Program-made: the position numbers and the translations under genes
Assembly (NCBI GenBank): GCA_025056835.1
Contig: JANWVS010000051.1
Location: 1 to 9,080, forward strand
Source of the DNA: Gemmataceae bacterium
GTDB taxonomy: Bacteria > Planctomycetota > Planctomycetia > Gemmatales > Gemmataceae
Length of the DNA: 9,080 nt
Direction: 5' to 3'
Notes under the pieces: generated by a model
Database searches by the model: none
Seen by the model: the letters and a program-made list of their open reading frames with translations, nothing else
What the model was told of the DNA's origin: nothing
Shown here: positions 1 through 6,431 of the stretch, in pieces
Layout of the letters: each line of letters begins with the position of its first letter
Position numbering within the stretch: the stretch's first letter is position 1

Positions 1-899
1 GTCGGAACTTCGTTCCCCGCCGGCACGTTCACGATTCCCTCGAAGAGAGCCAGTTCGTAATTCCTAGCCAACTCGCGGGCGCTGGCCGGTCGATCGGCCG
101 GGTTTTTGGCTAAACACTGGAGCACGACTGCTTCCACAGCCGGCGGAACCCAATCGCGAGCACCGACTTCTTCGAAGGTCGGCGGGGGATCGGTGGCGTG
201 GGCGAGGAGCACGTCCATCGTTTCCTCGCGTTGAAAAGGAAGCTTGCCGGTCAGCAGCTCAAACAGGATGACGCCGACACTGTACAGGTCGCATTGGATG
301 CCGATCTCTTCGCCGCGAACTTGCTCGGGCGAAATGTAGCCCGGGGTGCCGACGGCGAAGTCGGTACCGGTGTCGCTGGCTCGGTGGACCATCGCCATGC
401 CATTGGTGTCGTGGCACAACTTGGCCAGCCCGAAATCCATGACCTTGATTTTCTCGTAGGGCGTATCGTCGTCGACCACCATGAGGTTGGCCGGTTTGAG
501 GTCGCGGTGGACAATCCCCATGTCGTGGGCGGCCTGGAGCGCTTCGCAGAGTTGTCCTAACAAGCGTCCTACCCGTGCCGGTGTGAGTCGCTTGTTGCGG
601 CGGAGGAGCGTGTCCAGCGTGACCCCCCGGATATATTCCATCACGATACACGGACCTTGCGGATCGTTGAGCGAGGCATCGTAAAGGGTAACCACATATG
701 GGTGTTGGAAGCGGGCCATCAGAAGCGTTTCCCGCTGAAAACGCTCGCGAAACTTAGGGTCGGCCGCGATATGGTCGTGCATCACTTTGACGACCACCTG
801 TCGGCCAAGGTCGGTTTGTCGAGCAAGGTAGACCTTGCCCATACCGCCCTCGCCCAGCAGTCGAATCGGTTCATAACGGCCCAGGAAGACTCGGCCCAT
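1..899 (-). CDS. Eukaryotic-type Ser/Thr protein kinase, C-terminus cut by window edge
   Basis: Translating from the ATG at 899 gives 299 codons open to the left edge, with a complete-looking Hanks-type kinase domain. Visible elements are the glycine loop GEGGMG (residues 16-21), the ATP-binding lysine in VVVK (K38), a glutamate fitting the helix-C position (E57), the catalytic loop HRDLKPAN (131-138), DFG (155-157) and the activation/P+1 segment GTPGYISPEQ (184-193). These residues predict an active kinase that phosphorylates Ser/Thr on cytoplasmic targets. The domain ends near residue 285, so any sensor, membrane or repeat region lies outside the window. An in-frame stop (945-947) lies upstream, which fixes the start at or near 899; an ATG at 916 is out of frame. 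The gene lies 130 bases downstream of the exporter adaptor in the same direction, so it could be co-transcribed or use its own promoter. Family assignment is very secure; substrate and signal are unknown. Confidence 0.95.
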   Translation of the reverse strand, partial: MGRVFLGRYEPIRLLGEGGMGKVYLARQTDLGRQVVVKVMHDHIAADPKFRERFQRETLLMARFQHPYVVTLYDASLNDPQGPCIVMEYIRGVTLDTLLRRNKRLTPARVGRLLGQLCEALQAAHDMGIVHRDLKPANLMVVDDDTPYEKIKVMDFGLAKLCHDTNGMAMVHRASDTGTDFAVGTPGYISPEQVRGEEIGIQCDLYSVGVILFELLTGKLPFQREETMDVLLAHATDPPPTFEEVGARDWVPPAVEAVVLQCLAKNPADRPASARELARNYELALFEGIVNVPAGNEVP

Positions 900-924
900 G
901 GCGCAACCTGAGGCATGAAAGGGG

Positions 925-953
925 ATCGTGGCTCTTCCACAAGTCTAGGTCAA
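925..953 (-). promoter_or_regulatory. Possible sigma70-type promoter for the kinase gene
   Basis: On the minus strand TTGACC (948-953, 5 of 6 matches to the -35 consensus) is followed after exactly 17 bases by CACGAT (925-930, only 3 of 6 matches to TATAAT). A start near 918 would leave a leader of about 19 bases before the kinase ATG. The -10 element is weak, so this is a tentative call. Confidence 0.28.
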
Positions 954-992
954 GATTTGACGGCACGCGGTCGATTTGCGCGAAATCCGGAG

Positions 993-1004
993 TCGACCGG
1001 TCGA
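993..1004. repeat. Perfect 12-base palindrome between adaptor and kinase genes
   Basis: TCGACCGGTCGA reads the same on both strands. It lies 25 bases past the stop codon of the adaptor gene and upstream of the possible kinase promoter. It has no loop and no following T-run on the minus strand, so it is a poor intrinsic terminator; a dimeric-regulator site is possible. Just beyond it (973-987) is a second small inverted repeat, GATTT/AAATC around a 5-base loop. Chance occurrence in GC-rich DNA is not excluded. Confidence 0.3.
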
Positions 1005-1029
1005 AGGACGTAATTGCCGAAAGAAAGAC

Positions 1030-2091
1030 TTAATGAGTGCTCGGACGAGTCTTTATCTTGACGCGGACGCGCTGGCCGATGCGTAACGGGGCGTCATCGT
1101 CTAAAACTTCGACCAGGCATTCCAACGTGCGCACGTCGTTGATCATGTAAGGTTCGAGGTACCGGTTGCGCTTTTCGGCAAACCAATTTGACAGCGACCG
1201 GACCCGCCCTTTCCAGGTCGGCCCTTGGTAGACGTCGTCCTCGATATCGACAGCGTCGTCAACTTTAACGAGCTTGGCCCATTCTTGTTGAATTTCGGCC
1301 CGAACGATCTTCTTGCCCGCCGGCAAAAACTGAATGGGCGGCGGCTGGCCGGGCAACGCGGGAGCGAGGATCTCACCCGGCGCGATTGAAACACGCAAGA
1401 CCAGGCCGTCGGAGGGCGCTTCGAGCACGCATTGCTTCAAAGCCCACTGTGCTTTGGCCAGTTGCGCCTCTTTGGCTTGGACGTCGGCCCGAGCGCGGTG
1501 AATTTCGGAGTGAGGTCGGAAAAGTTTGATCTCTTCCAGACGGGCGGTCTCGGCGGCGACTTTATGATCCAATTGCTTGAGTTTCTCTTCCAGAGACTCC
1601 AGCAAATTCTTGTTGACGTTGACGCCGCCCTTGAGCAAGTCCAGCTTCGATTGTTGATCGAGACGGACTGACCGCCGCTCGGCTTCGGCGGCATCGATCG
1701 CTGCCTGCTGCTGAACGAGCTTTAAGCGGTGTTGCTCCGGCAGGTCCTTCGCTTGGTTGAGCCGTTCCCGGGCCTCCTCGAGTGCAGCCTTGGCTTCCTC
1801 GATGGCTGCTTGATACATGCCCTGGTCGATCTTCAGCAACGGTTCGCCTTTCTTGACGATCGCGCCTTCGGAAATCACCTCCGTGACTCGGCCCTGCATT
1901 AGCAGGGTCAGTTTCGCCACCTGGTTTTCGCCGTCGATCAATCCCAAGCCGACCACCATCGGCGGCGCTTCCTCGCCGGTCATGCTCGGCCGAGTAATGC
2001 TGCTATGGCCGAAGCCGTTGTAGTAGGCCCACGCCGCCGCCATTGTGCCGACGAGCAATACGAGTATGAGCAGCCACCAGATCCGATTCAT
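1030..2091 (-). CDS. HlyD/DevB-type periplasmic adaptor (membrane fusion protein) of an ABC exporter
   Basis: This 353-residue protein would link the inner-membrane ABC pump to an outer-membrane channel across the periplasm. Residues 4-23 form one hydrophobic membrane anchor (WWLLILVLLVGTMAAAWAYY). Residues about 66-89 look like the first half of a lipoyl/barrel-sandwich domain (QGRVTEVISEG, then GEPLLKID). Residues about 92-222 are a long, charged, Ala/Glu/Lys/Gln-rich alpha-helical coiled-coil hairpin. Residues 223-245 (LEAPSDGLVLRVSIAPGEIL) complete the lipoyl domain, and about 262-346 form beta-barrel and membrane-proximal parts ending in GQRVRVKI. The length suits the DevB/MacA class. 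The gene follows the ATPase by 17 bases and should be co-translated with it; AGGA lies upstream of the ATG. The coiled coil argues for a TolC-like partner, but none is present in the window. The exported substrate cannot be read from the sequence. Confidence 0.9.
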   Translation of the reverse strand: MNRIWWLLILVLLVGTMAAAWAYYNGFGHSSITRPSMTGEEAPPMVVGLGLIDGENQVAKLTLLMQGRVTEVISEGAIVKKGEPLLKIDQGMYQAAIEEAKAALEEARERLNQAKDLPEQHRLKLVQQQAAIDAAEAERRSVRLDQQSKLDLLKGGVNVNKNLLESLEEKLKQLDHKVAAETARLEEIKLFRPHSEIHRARADVQAKEAQLAKAQWALKQCVLEAPSDGLVLRVSIAPGEILAPALPGQPPPIQFLPAGKKIVRAEIQQEWAKLVKVDDAVDIEDDVYQGPTWKGRVRSLSNWFAEKRNRYLEPYMINDVRTLECLVEVLDDDAPLRIGQRVRVKIKTRPSTH

Positions 2092-2108
2092 GGCAGATCG
2101 TCCTGACG

Positions 2109-2870
2109 TTAAATTGCGCCAAAAGCGGCCACGTCGCGGCTATCTGCGAACATCGCCATCGGCCGCTCGACTCCTTCCGCCAAAACGCCGTCGTCGAGAT
2201 GGAAGACGCGGTCGGCGTAGGGGACCATCCGGGCATCATGGGCGACGACCAAGATGGTTGCTCCGGCATCGTGAGCGGCGGCACGGAGCAACTCCACGAC
2301 CTGCTCGCCGTGTTTCCAGTCTAAAGCGGCGGTTGGCTCATCAGCGAAGAGAAAAGTAGGATCCTTGATCAAAGCTCGGCCAATCGCCACACGCTGCTTC
2401 TCACCGCCAGACAGCTGCATTGGCCGCAAATCCCCTTTCTTGGCCAACCCCAAGGTCGAAAGCATCTGATCGGCGCGCCTGCGCGCCTCGCTGGCCGAAT
2501 AGCCCTTGCCCCAGCGCAAGACCATTTCCAGCTGCTGTCGCGCCGTCAAGGCCGGAAAAAGGTTGTACCCTTGAAAGATAAAACCACAATGGCGCAGGCG
2601 AAACTCTTCCCTCTGCCGCTCAGTCATTGCCCACAAGTCTTGATCGTGTGCCAAGACGCGACCCGAATCGGGGTGCAACAAACCGGACAGGACGGCCAAT
2701 AAAGTCGATTTTCCGCTGCCACTGGGCCCCATCAGCAAGGAGAATTGACCCGGGTACAATTCGATACCGACGTCCCGCAGCGCTTCCGTGCGCATTTCGC
2801 CGGTCCCAAAGCTTTTACACAGTCCCCAGGCGCGTAAGGTCGGCTCCGTGCGTGATCCATCGTAGTACAT
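2109..2870 (-). CDS. ABC exporter ATP-binding protein (LolD/MacB/DevA type)
   Basis: This 253-residue nucleotide-binding subunit hydrolyses ATP at the cytoplasmic face to drive the adjacent permease. All key motifs are intact: Walker A GPSGSGKS (48-55), Q-loop glutamine (Q100, in FIFQGYNLFPALTA), ABC signature LSGGEKQR (153-160), Walker B FLFADE (173-178) with catalytic E178, D-loop AALD (181-184) and H-loop histidine H211 in VVAHD. The segment around the signature (QLSGGEKQRVAIGRAL) is characteristic of the LolD/MacB/DevA branch that pairs with FtsX-type permeases. An in-frame TAG lies two codons before the ATG, which rules out an upstream start. A strong ribosome-binding-like AAGGAG (2898-2903) sits 27 bases before the ATG, too far for normal use. 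The gene is 218 bases after the permease and 17 bases before the adaptor. The family call is secure; the transported substrate is unknown. Confidence 0.95.
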   Translation of the reverse strand: MYYDGSRTEPTLRAWGLCKSFGTGEMRTEALRDVGIELYPGQFSLLMGPSGSGKSTLLAVLSGLLHPDSGRVLAHDQDLWAMTERQREEFRLRHCGFIFQGYNLFPALTARQQLEMVLRWGKGYSASEARRRADQMLSTLGLAKKGDLRPMQLSGGEKQRVAIGRALIKDPTFLFADEPTAALDWKHGEQVVELLRAAAHDAGATILVVAHDARMVPYADRVFHLDDGVLAEGVERPMAMFADSRDVAAFGAI

Positions 2871-2912
2871 GCGCTAGTCCTAGACCTAACGGTTTATCTC
2901 CTTCGGACAGTC

Positions 2913-2918
2913 ATTATA
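2913..2918 (-). promoter_or_regulatory. Perfect TATAAT -10 element in the permease-ATPase gap
   Basis: The minus strand carries TATAAT inside the 218-base space between the permease stop and the ATPase start. No convincing -35 hexamer is found at 16-18 bases (the best is AAGAAG-like), and the extended -10 TG is out of register. If active, transcription would start near 2906, giving a leader of about 36 bases to the ATPase ATG and letting ATPase plus adaptor be transcribed without the permease. The rest of the gap (2871-3088) shows no gene. Confidence 0.3.
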
Positions 2919-3088
2919 CACAACTGAATGAAAAACTTCTTCGTCTTTTTCCGAATTTGCCCGCGTTCGCAACGTCCGCTGGTGACGCTTGGGCAGCTAC
3001 TATCGGTTGTGCAAAGTCGAGCAGCATTTACCGCCAAAAACCGTGGCATTCATGAGTGCTCATTCCCCGAGGTGGGCCGCGTCTCGGC

Positions 3089-4201
3089 TCAACGTAACAG
3101 CGTCACTGGTTCGACATGCCGAAGTGTCCGCAGGGCGAGCAATCCCGATAGCATCGCCACGGTCATGGTGATCGAAATCGCCGCTGTCCATAACCACCAC
3201 GGCAGCAAAACCTTAGCACCAATGTTGCCCACGATCGCCAACGAATGGATCAACGGAATCGAAATGGCAATCCCAGCCAAACCAACCCAAAACGATTGGC
3301 CAACAACCAACCCGATCACATGGCGTCTGGGAATACCCAACGCTCGCAAAACAGCATACTCCTTCAGCGACGCCACGGTTGCTGACCGTAAAGTTTGATA
3401 CGTCACCACCGCCCCAACCATCAAGCCCAATATGGCCGCCAACCCAAGCGCAATGCCCGCTTTGGTTTTCGTCAACCAGTGCCATCGGCTGCGAACCGAA
3501 AAGTCCTCCGCCGCCATCGCCATCAATTTGCGGTCATACTTTTTCAGACGCTCGACCACCGTGGGAATGTCTTCCTTTGAACGGCATCGCACTAAAAGGA
3601 ACGTCGTTTGATCCGGTGGCGGCCGTAAGATGGAGCGAGCCGTCTCTAACGAACAGAACACGTACGGACCAGCCAAACTACGTAACCCCCGGACCGTGCC
3701 GACGACTCGCACCTGTTTGCCCACGATTTCCGTGTAATCACCAACTTTGCTGATGCCAAGGCGCCCCATCTCGGCCTCGTCTACCACGATGGCGCCCGGC
3801 TGCGCCAGCAACGCCCGGTGTTCTGCCGTCAACTGCCGCACCGGACCCATTGCCCCGGGGCCAAGTCGTGAACCTATGACCAGGCATAATTCCATCCCGC
3901 CGGTTGGTTTGTCCCAGTAGCCAAATCCCTCCATGTACGGCTCCACCCGGACCACTTCGGGCATAGCCAGATAAGAGGCCCAAGCCTCCGGAATCGGCCG
4001 GCCGAGGTCAACGCTTGGAACTTCTGGATGCGCGACCCATATGTCTGCGTCCGATTCATCAATCGGTATGGAAGTAATCGAAAATAGCCCTAAGAGTAGT
4101 CCACACTGGAGGGCAATCAACAGCGCGGAGAAAGCCACCGCCAGAACACCAGGAAAAAACCTGGCTCGTTCGTGCCACAAGGTACTGATTGCGTAAGACA
4201 T
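3089..4201 (-). CDS. ABC exporter permease, FtsX/MacB/DevC type
   Basis: Starting at the ATG at 4201 gives 370 residues with the four-helix FtsX/MacB plan. Helix 1 spans about residues 17-44 (VLAVAFSALLIALQCGLLLG), followed by a roughly 200-residue periplasmic domain (about 45-240, beginning ESDADIWVAHPE). Three C-terminal helices follow at about 247-270, 293-320 and 333-357. EYAVLRALGIPRR (281-293) is the conserved cytoplasmic coupling segment of FtsX permeases that contacts the ATPase. The reading frame stays open a further 61 codons upstream to an ATG at 4384, but that extension is basic, Gly/Arg/Asn-rich and precedes a typical N-terminus, so I chose 4201. TAGGT lies just upstream as a weak ribosome-binding site. 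This is the first gene of the permease-ATPase-adaptor set. Such pumps (DevBCA, MacAB, LolCDE) move lipids, peptides or lipoproteins; which of these applies here is not known. Confidence 0.9.
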   Translation of the reverse strand: MSYAISTLWHERARFFPGVLAVAFSALLIALQCGLLLGLFSITSIPIDESDADIWVAHPEVPSVDLGRPIPEAWASYLAMPEVVRVEPYMEGFGYWDKPTGGMELCLVIGSRLGPGAMGPVRQLTAEHRALLAQPGAIVVDEAEMGRLGISKVGDYTEIVGKQVRVVGTVRGLRSLAGPYVFCSLETARSILRPPPDQTTFLLVRCRSKEDIPTVVERLKKYDRKLMAMAAEDFSVRSRWHWLTKTKAGIALGLAAILGLMVGAVVTYQTLRSATVASLKEYAVLRALGIPRRHVIGLVVGQSFWVGLAGIAISIPLIHSLAIVGNIGAKVLLPWWLWTAAISITMTVAMLSGLLALRTLRHVEPVTLLR

Positions 4202-4361
4202 ACGACCTACGTGACGAGGCGCTGCTCGTCCCGAAAGACCGTCCTGGAGATTCCCGGACCTAAGTAACGCCGGCGCCCCCCTTCGATTAGGGCCGTCCTT
4301 TCGAACGCTTCCGTTTCTATTACTTCCGCTTATTCTAGGAACAATCGCTCCCGTCGATTGG

Positions 4362-4378
4362 AAAAAGTTCGTCACGAA
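4362..4378 (-). terminator. Weak candidate terminator after the RRM gene
   Basis: On the minus strand a short stem TTCG/CGAA with loop TGA (4368-4378) is followed by C and five Ts (4362-4366), starting about 12 bases after the RRM stop codon. The stem is only 4 base pairs, so termination would be inefficient at best. The rest of the 188-base gap to the permease (4202-4389) holds no recognisable gene or strong promoter. Confidence 0.2.
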
Positions 4379-4389
4379 TACCAAGGGGG

Positions 4390-4725
4390 TTATCCACGCC
4401 CCCGGCCGGGATAGCCGCCGCGGCCGCCGTAGCTGCCTCCCGAGCGACTGCCGCCAGAGCCGCGCGAGCTGCTTTCCGTTTTGGGGCGAGCTTCGTTAAC
4501 GGTCAGCGGACGTCCCTCCACTTCTTTGCCGTGCATCGCGGTGATGGCCGCCTGAGCTTCTGCCTCGGTGGTCATTTCGATGAACCCGAAGCCCTTGGAA
4601 CGACCGGTGTCGCGATCCACAATCACTTGGGCGGATTCGACCCCACCAAACGGTTCGAACAACTGCTGCAACGAACTGTCGGTCACGCCGTAGGGTAAGT
4701 TACCGACGTACAATCTTTTGCCCAT
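4390..4725 (-). CDS. Small glycine-rich RRM RNA-binding protein
   Basis: This 111-residue protein is one RNA recognition motif plus a short disordered tail. RNP2 is LYVGNL (5-10) and RNP1 is KGFGFIEM (44-51); the aromatic residues at Y6, F46 and F48 are those that stack on RNA bases in this family. Residues 4-78 make the beta-alpha-beta-beta-alpha-beta fold. Residues 85-111 are Ser/Gly/Arg/Tyr-rich with RGG-like repeats (GGRGGYPGRGRG), which usually add non-specific RNA binding. The architecture matches the Rbp proteins of cyanobacteria and planctomycetes, where members are often cold-induced and may act as RNA chaperones; that role here is inference. The start is supported by AGGAG nine bases upstream. 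The gene is divergent from the pabB operon and has a hairpin-rich leader. Confidence 0.95.
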   Translation of the reverse strand: MGKRLYVGNLPYGVTDSSLQQLFEPFGGVESAQVIVDRDTGRSKGFGFIEMTTEAEAQAAITAMHGKEVEGRPLTVNEARPKTESSSRGSGGSRSGGSYGGRGGYPGRGRG

Positions 4726-4734
4726 GGAAGGGAA

Positions 4735-4739
4735 CTCCT
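4735..4739 (-). promoter_or_regulatory. Shine-Dalgarno site of the RRM gene
   Basis: AGGAG on the minus strand ends nine bases before the ATG at 4725, which is suitable spacing and fixes the start codon. It is the clearest ribosome-binding site on the minus strand of this window. Confidence 0.7.
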
Positions 4740-4758
4740 GTGACGCTGAGGCTCGGCA

Positions 4759-4800
4759 GCCGGCCGGCCTCTTCGCGGAGGCGATACCGACCGGTGTCGG
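4759..4800 (-). promoter_or_regulatory. Hairpin-rich leader of the RRM gene
   Basis: Three inverted repeats are packed into 42 bases just upstream of the RRM ribosome-binding site: CCGAC/GTCGG with a 4-base loop (4787-4800), GCCTC/GAGGC with a 6-base loop (4767-4782) and the self-complementary GCCGGCCGGC (4759-4768), which overlaps the second stem by two bases. In a minus-strand transcript these could fold into tandem or alternative hairpins 20-75 bases before the start codon. This resembles a structured, possibly temperature- or protein-responsive leader, but no known riboswitch class is recognised. The repeats are short and the region is GC-rich, so function is unproven. Confidence 0.35.
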
Positions 4801-4875
4801 ACTGAGAACACCACAAGGGACGATGAAAAGGGAGATGGTGAGGCAGCGTCAACGACATCCCCGGCCATGATCCGC

Positions 4876-4904
4876 TTCGCACGGCCCAAGCGTGGTGTTA
4901 TGAT
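4876..4904 (+). promoter_or_regulatory. Candidate sigma70-type promoter of the pabB operon
   Basis: TTCGCA (4876-4881, 4 of 6 matches to the -35 consensus) and TATGAT (4899-4904, 5 of 6 matches to the -10 consensus) are separated by the optimal 17 bases on the plus strand. Transcription would begin near 4911, inside a 12-base palindrome, leaving a leader of about 87 bases before the pabB ATG. The same A/T-rich patch reads TATCAT on the minus strand, but I found no matching -35 for the divergent RRM gene. Confidence 0.42.
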
Positions 4905-4908
4905 AGCC

Positions 4909-4920
4909 CGTCCCGGGACG
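4909..4920. repeat. Perfect 12-base palindrome at the predicted pabB start site
   Basis: CGTCCCGGGACG is identical on both strands and begins four bases after the TATGAT element, so it would cover the predicted transcription start. This is the usual place for a repressor operator, although a fortuitous GC-rich palindrome is possible. No second copy was noticed in the window. Confidence 0.35.
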
Positions 4921-4997
4921 AAGGAACAGACAAGCGCGCGGCACGAAGCCCACATCGTTACCGGCAGGTTATCGGGGCGTGAATAGAATGTTCCCAT

Positions 4998-6422
4998 ATG
5001 CTCGGGAAAATTTCGCGGACCGATGAGGCAACGCTGGTTGAAGATTGGACTGGCTTGACGGCCTGGGAAGCGTGTCGCCGGCTTGCCGATTTGCCGCACT
5101 TGCTGTTTCTGGACAGTGCCCGCACTACGGGACCGGCGCGTTACTCGTATGTCACAGCCGATCCCTTTGCCTGGTTCGAGTGTGCCGCCAACGCCGTGGC
5201 GTCCGAACGTCCGCTGCGGTGCTTACAAACCGCCCTTAGGAAGTTGTGCTTACCGACCCTGCCGGGACTGCCGCCATTCCAAGGAGGGGCCGCCGGACTT
5301 TTCGGATACGAACTAGGGCACGAAATGGAACGTCTTCCGCAGCCCGCGGTGAACGATTTCGGTGTGCCAGCTTTGGCAGTGGGTTTGTATGATTGGGTGT
5401 TGGCCTTCGACCAGCAGCAACGCCGGGCTTGGCTCATCTCCACGGGTTTGCCGCTAGCCGAAGCGTCACGGCGTGCCGCCCGGGCGGCGCAACGGGCCGA
5501 TGAAGTTCGCCGGCGCCTGGATCGTGGGCCAGCAGCCGACGTTGGCTGGCGACGCGAAGATGCCTGTCCCGTACGCACGCCCTCTTACGACGTGCCAGGC
5601 CTTGCGGGGGTAGCCAGCAATTTTTCCCGTGCTACGTATCTCGCTGCGGTTCGCCGCGCCATCGACTACATCCATGCCGGCGATTGTTTCCAAGTCAACT
5701 TTGCGCAACGGCTGGTGACGCGGCAACGAGCGAGTCCCTTGGAAATTTACGAACGATTGCGGGCCCGCAATCCCGCGCCCTTTGCCGCGTATTTCCACCT
5801 CGGCGAGTTTACGATTGCCAGTGCTTCCCCCGAACGGTTTGTGCGGTTGTCGGGAAACGAAGTGGAAACGCGGCCCATCAAAGGAACTCGGCCGCGCGGC
5901 TATACGCCCGAAGAGGATCTGGCCCGCGCCGAGGAGCTCAAAGCCAGTACCAAGGACCGCGCTGAAAACGTGATGATCGTCGACCTGCTCCGCAACGATC
6001 TCGGCAGGGTTTGCGAGTTCGGCTCCATCCGAGTGACCGCCCTCTGTCGCTTGGAAACGCATCCCTTCGTCCACCACCTGGTGTCGGACATCTGCGGCCG
6101 CTTGCGGCCTGAGCTGGATGCCATCGACCTGCTGCGGGCGGCTTTCCCCGGCGGCTCAGTGACGGGAGCGCCGAAAATTCGTTCCATGGAAATCATCGCG
6201 GAACTGGAGGGAGTGGCGCGCGGTCCCTATTGCGGCTGCTTGGGCTTCATCGGTTTCGACGGCTCCATGGACACGAACATCCTCATCCGCACGTTGGTGC
6301 TCGGTCGCGGTTGGGTTCATTTCGCCGTCGGCGGCGGGATCGTCGCCGATTCCGAACCCGATCGTGAGTACGCCGAAAGCTGGCACAAGGCGGAAGGCTT
6401 GCTGCGCTCGCTCAGCCCCTAA
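4998..6422 (+). CDS. pabB: Aminodeoxychorismate synthase component I (PabB)
   Basis: This 474-residue cytoplasmic enzyme would convert chorismate and ammonia to 4-amino-4-deoxychorismate, the first step to p-aminobenzoate. The N-terminal half (about 1-190) is the TrpE/PabB N-terminal domain, with LFLDS at 36-40 and the GGAAGLFGYELG segment at 97-108. The chorismate-binding domain (about 205-470) shows YIHAGDCFQVNFAQR (224-238), SASPERF (275-281), TRPIKGTRPRG (291-301), DRAENVMIVDLLRNDLG (320-336) and GGSVTGAPK (385-393). PIKGT with lysine 295 is the diagnostic point: aminodeoxychorismate synthases carry this nucleophilic lysine where anthranilate synthases have alanine (PIAGT), so PabB fits better than TrpE. 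There is no fused glutamine amidotransferase or lyase, and neither pabA nor pabC is visible in the window. The ATG at 4998 lacks a clear Shine-Dalgarno sequence. It heads a unit with DUF447 and beta-RFAP synthase, suggesting that its product feeds methanopterin-type cofactor synthesis. Confidence 0.92.
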   Translation: MLGKISRTDEATLVEDWTGLTAWEACRRLADLPHLLFLDSARTTGPARYSYVTADPFAWFECAANAVASERPLRCLQTALRKLCLPTLPGLPPFQGGAAGLFGYELGHEMERLPQPAVNDFGVPALAVGLYDWVLAFDQQQRRAWLISTGLPLAEASRRAARAAQRADEVRRRLDRGPAADVGWRREDACPVRTPSYDVPGLAGVASNFSRATYLAAVRRAIDYIHAGDCFQVNFAQRLVTRQRASPLEIYERLRARNPAPFAAYFHLGEFTIASASPERFVRLSGNEVETRPIKGTRPRGYTPEEDLARAEELKASTKDRAENVMIVDLLRNDLGRVCEFGSIRVTALCRLETHPFVHHLVSDICGRLRPELDAIDLLRAAFPGGSVTGAPKIRSMEIIAELEGVARGPYCGCLGFIGFDGSMDTNILIRTLVLGRGWVHFAVGGGIVADSEPDREYAESWHKAEGLLRSLSP

Positions 6423-6425
6423 GGA
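6421..6425 (+). promoter_or_regulatory. Shine-Dalgarno site overlapping the pabB stop codon
   Basis: AAGGA starts within the TAA stop of pabB and lies six bases before the ATG at 6432. The overlap supports that start for the DUF447 gene and implies translational coupling of the two genes. Confidence 0.65.
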
Positions 6426-6431
6426 ACGGCG

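Noticed and set aside
198..911. Open frames on the plus strand (for example 198-560 and 657-911)
   Set aside because: They are antisense to the Ser/Thr kinase, whose minus-strand frame carries all kinase motifs; the plus-strand products show no recognisable domain.
2931..2952. GAAAAAC...GTCTTTTTC inverted repeat as a terminator
   Set aside because: Pairing needs a bulge and is almost entirely A-T, so the stem would be too weak to terminate transcription.
2627..3398. Plus-strand open frames spanning the permease-ATPase gap (2627-3055 and 2928-3398)
   Set aside because: They mostly overlap strong minus-strand genes, show low-complexity or Arg/Pro-rich translations, and have no family resemblance.
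4202..4384. 61-codon N-terminal extension of the permease to an ATG at 4384
   Set aside because: The extension is hydrophilic, compositionally unlike the rest and not typical of FtsX-type permeases; starting at 4201 gives a normal N-terminus.
4683..5099. 138-codon minus-strand open frame across the divergent intergenic region
   Set aside because: It overlaps both the RRM start and the start of pabB, has a Pro/Arg/Ser-rich translation, and would conflict with both well-supported genes.
4998..6422. Anthranilate synthase component I (TrpE) as the identity of the pabB gene
   Set aside because: The PIKGT lysine at residue 295 fits aminodeoxychorismate synthase, not the PIAGT of anthranilate synthases, and the neighbour is a p-aminobenzoate-using enzyme rather than trp genes.
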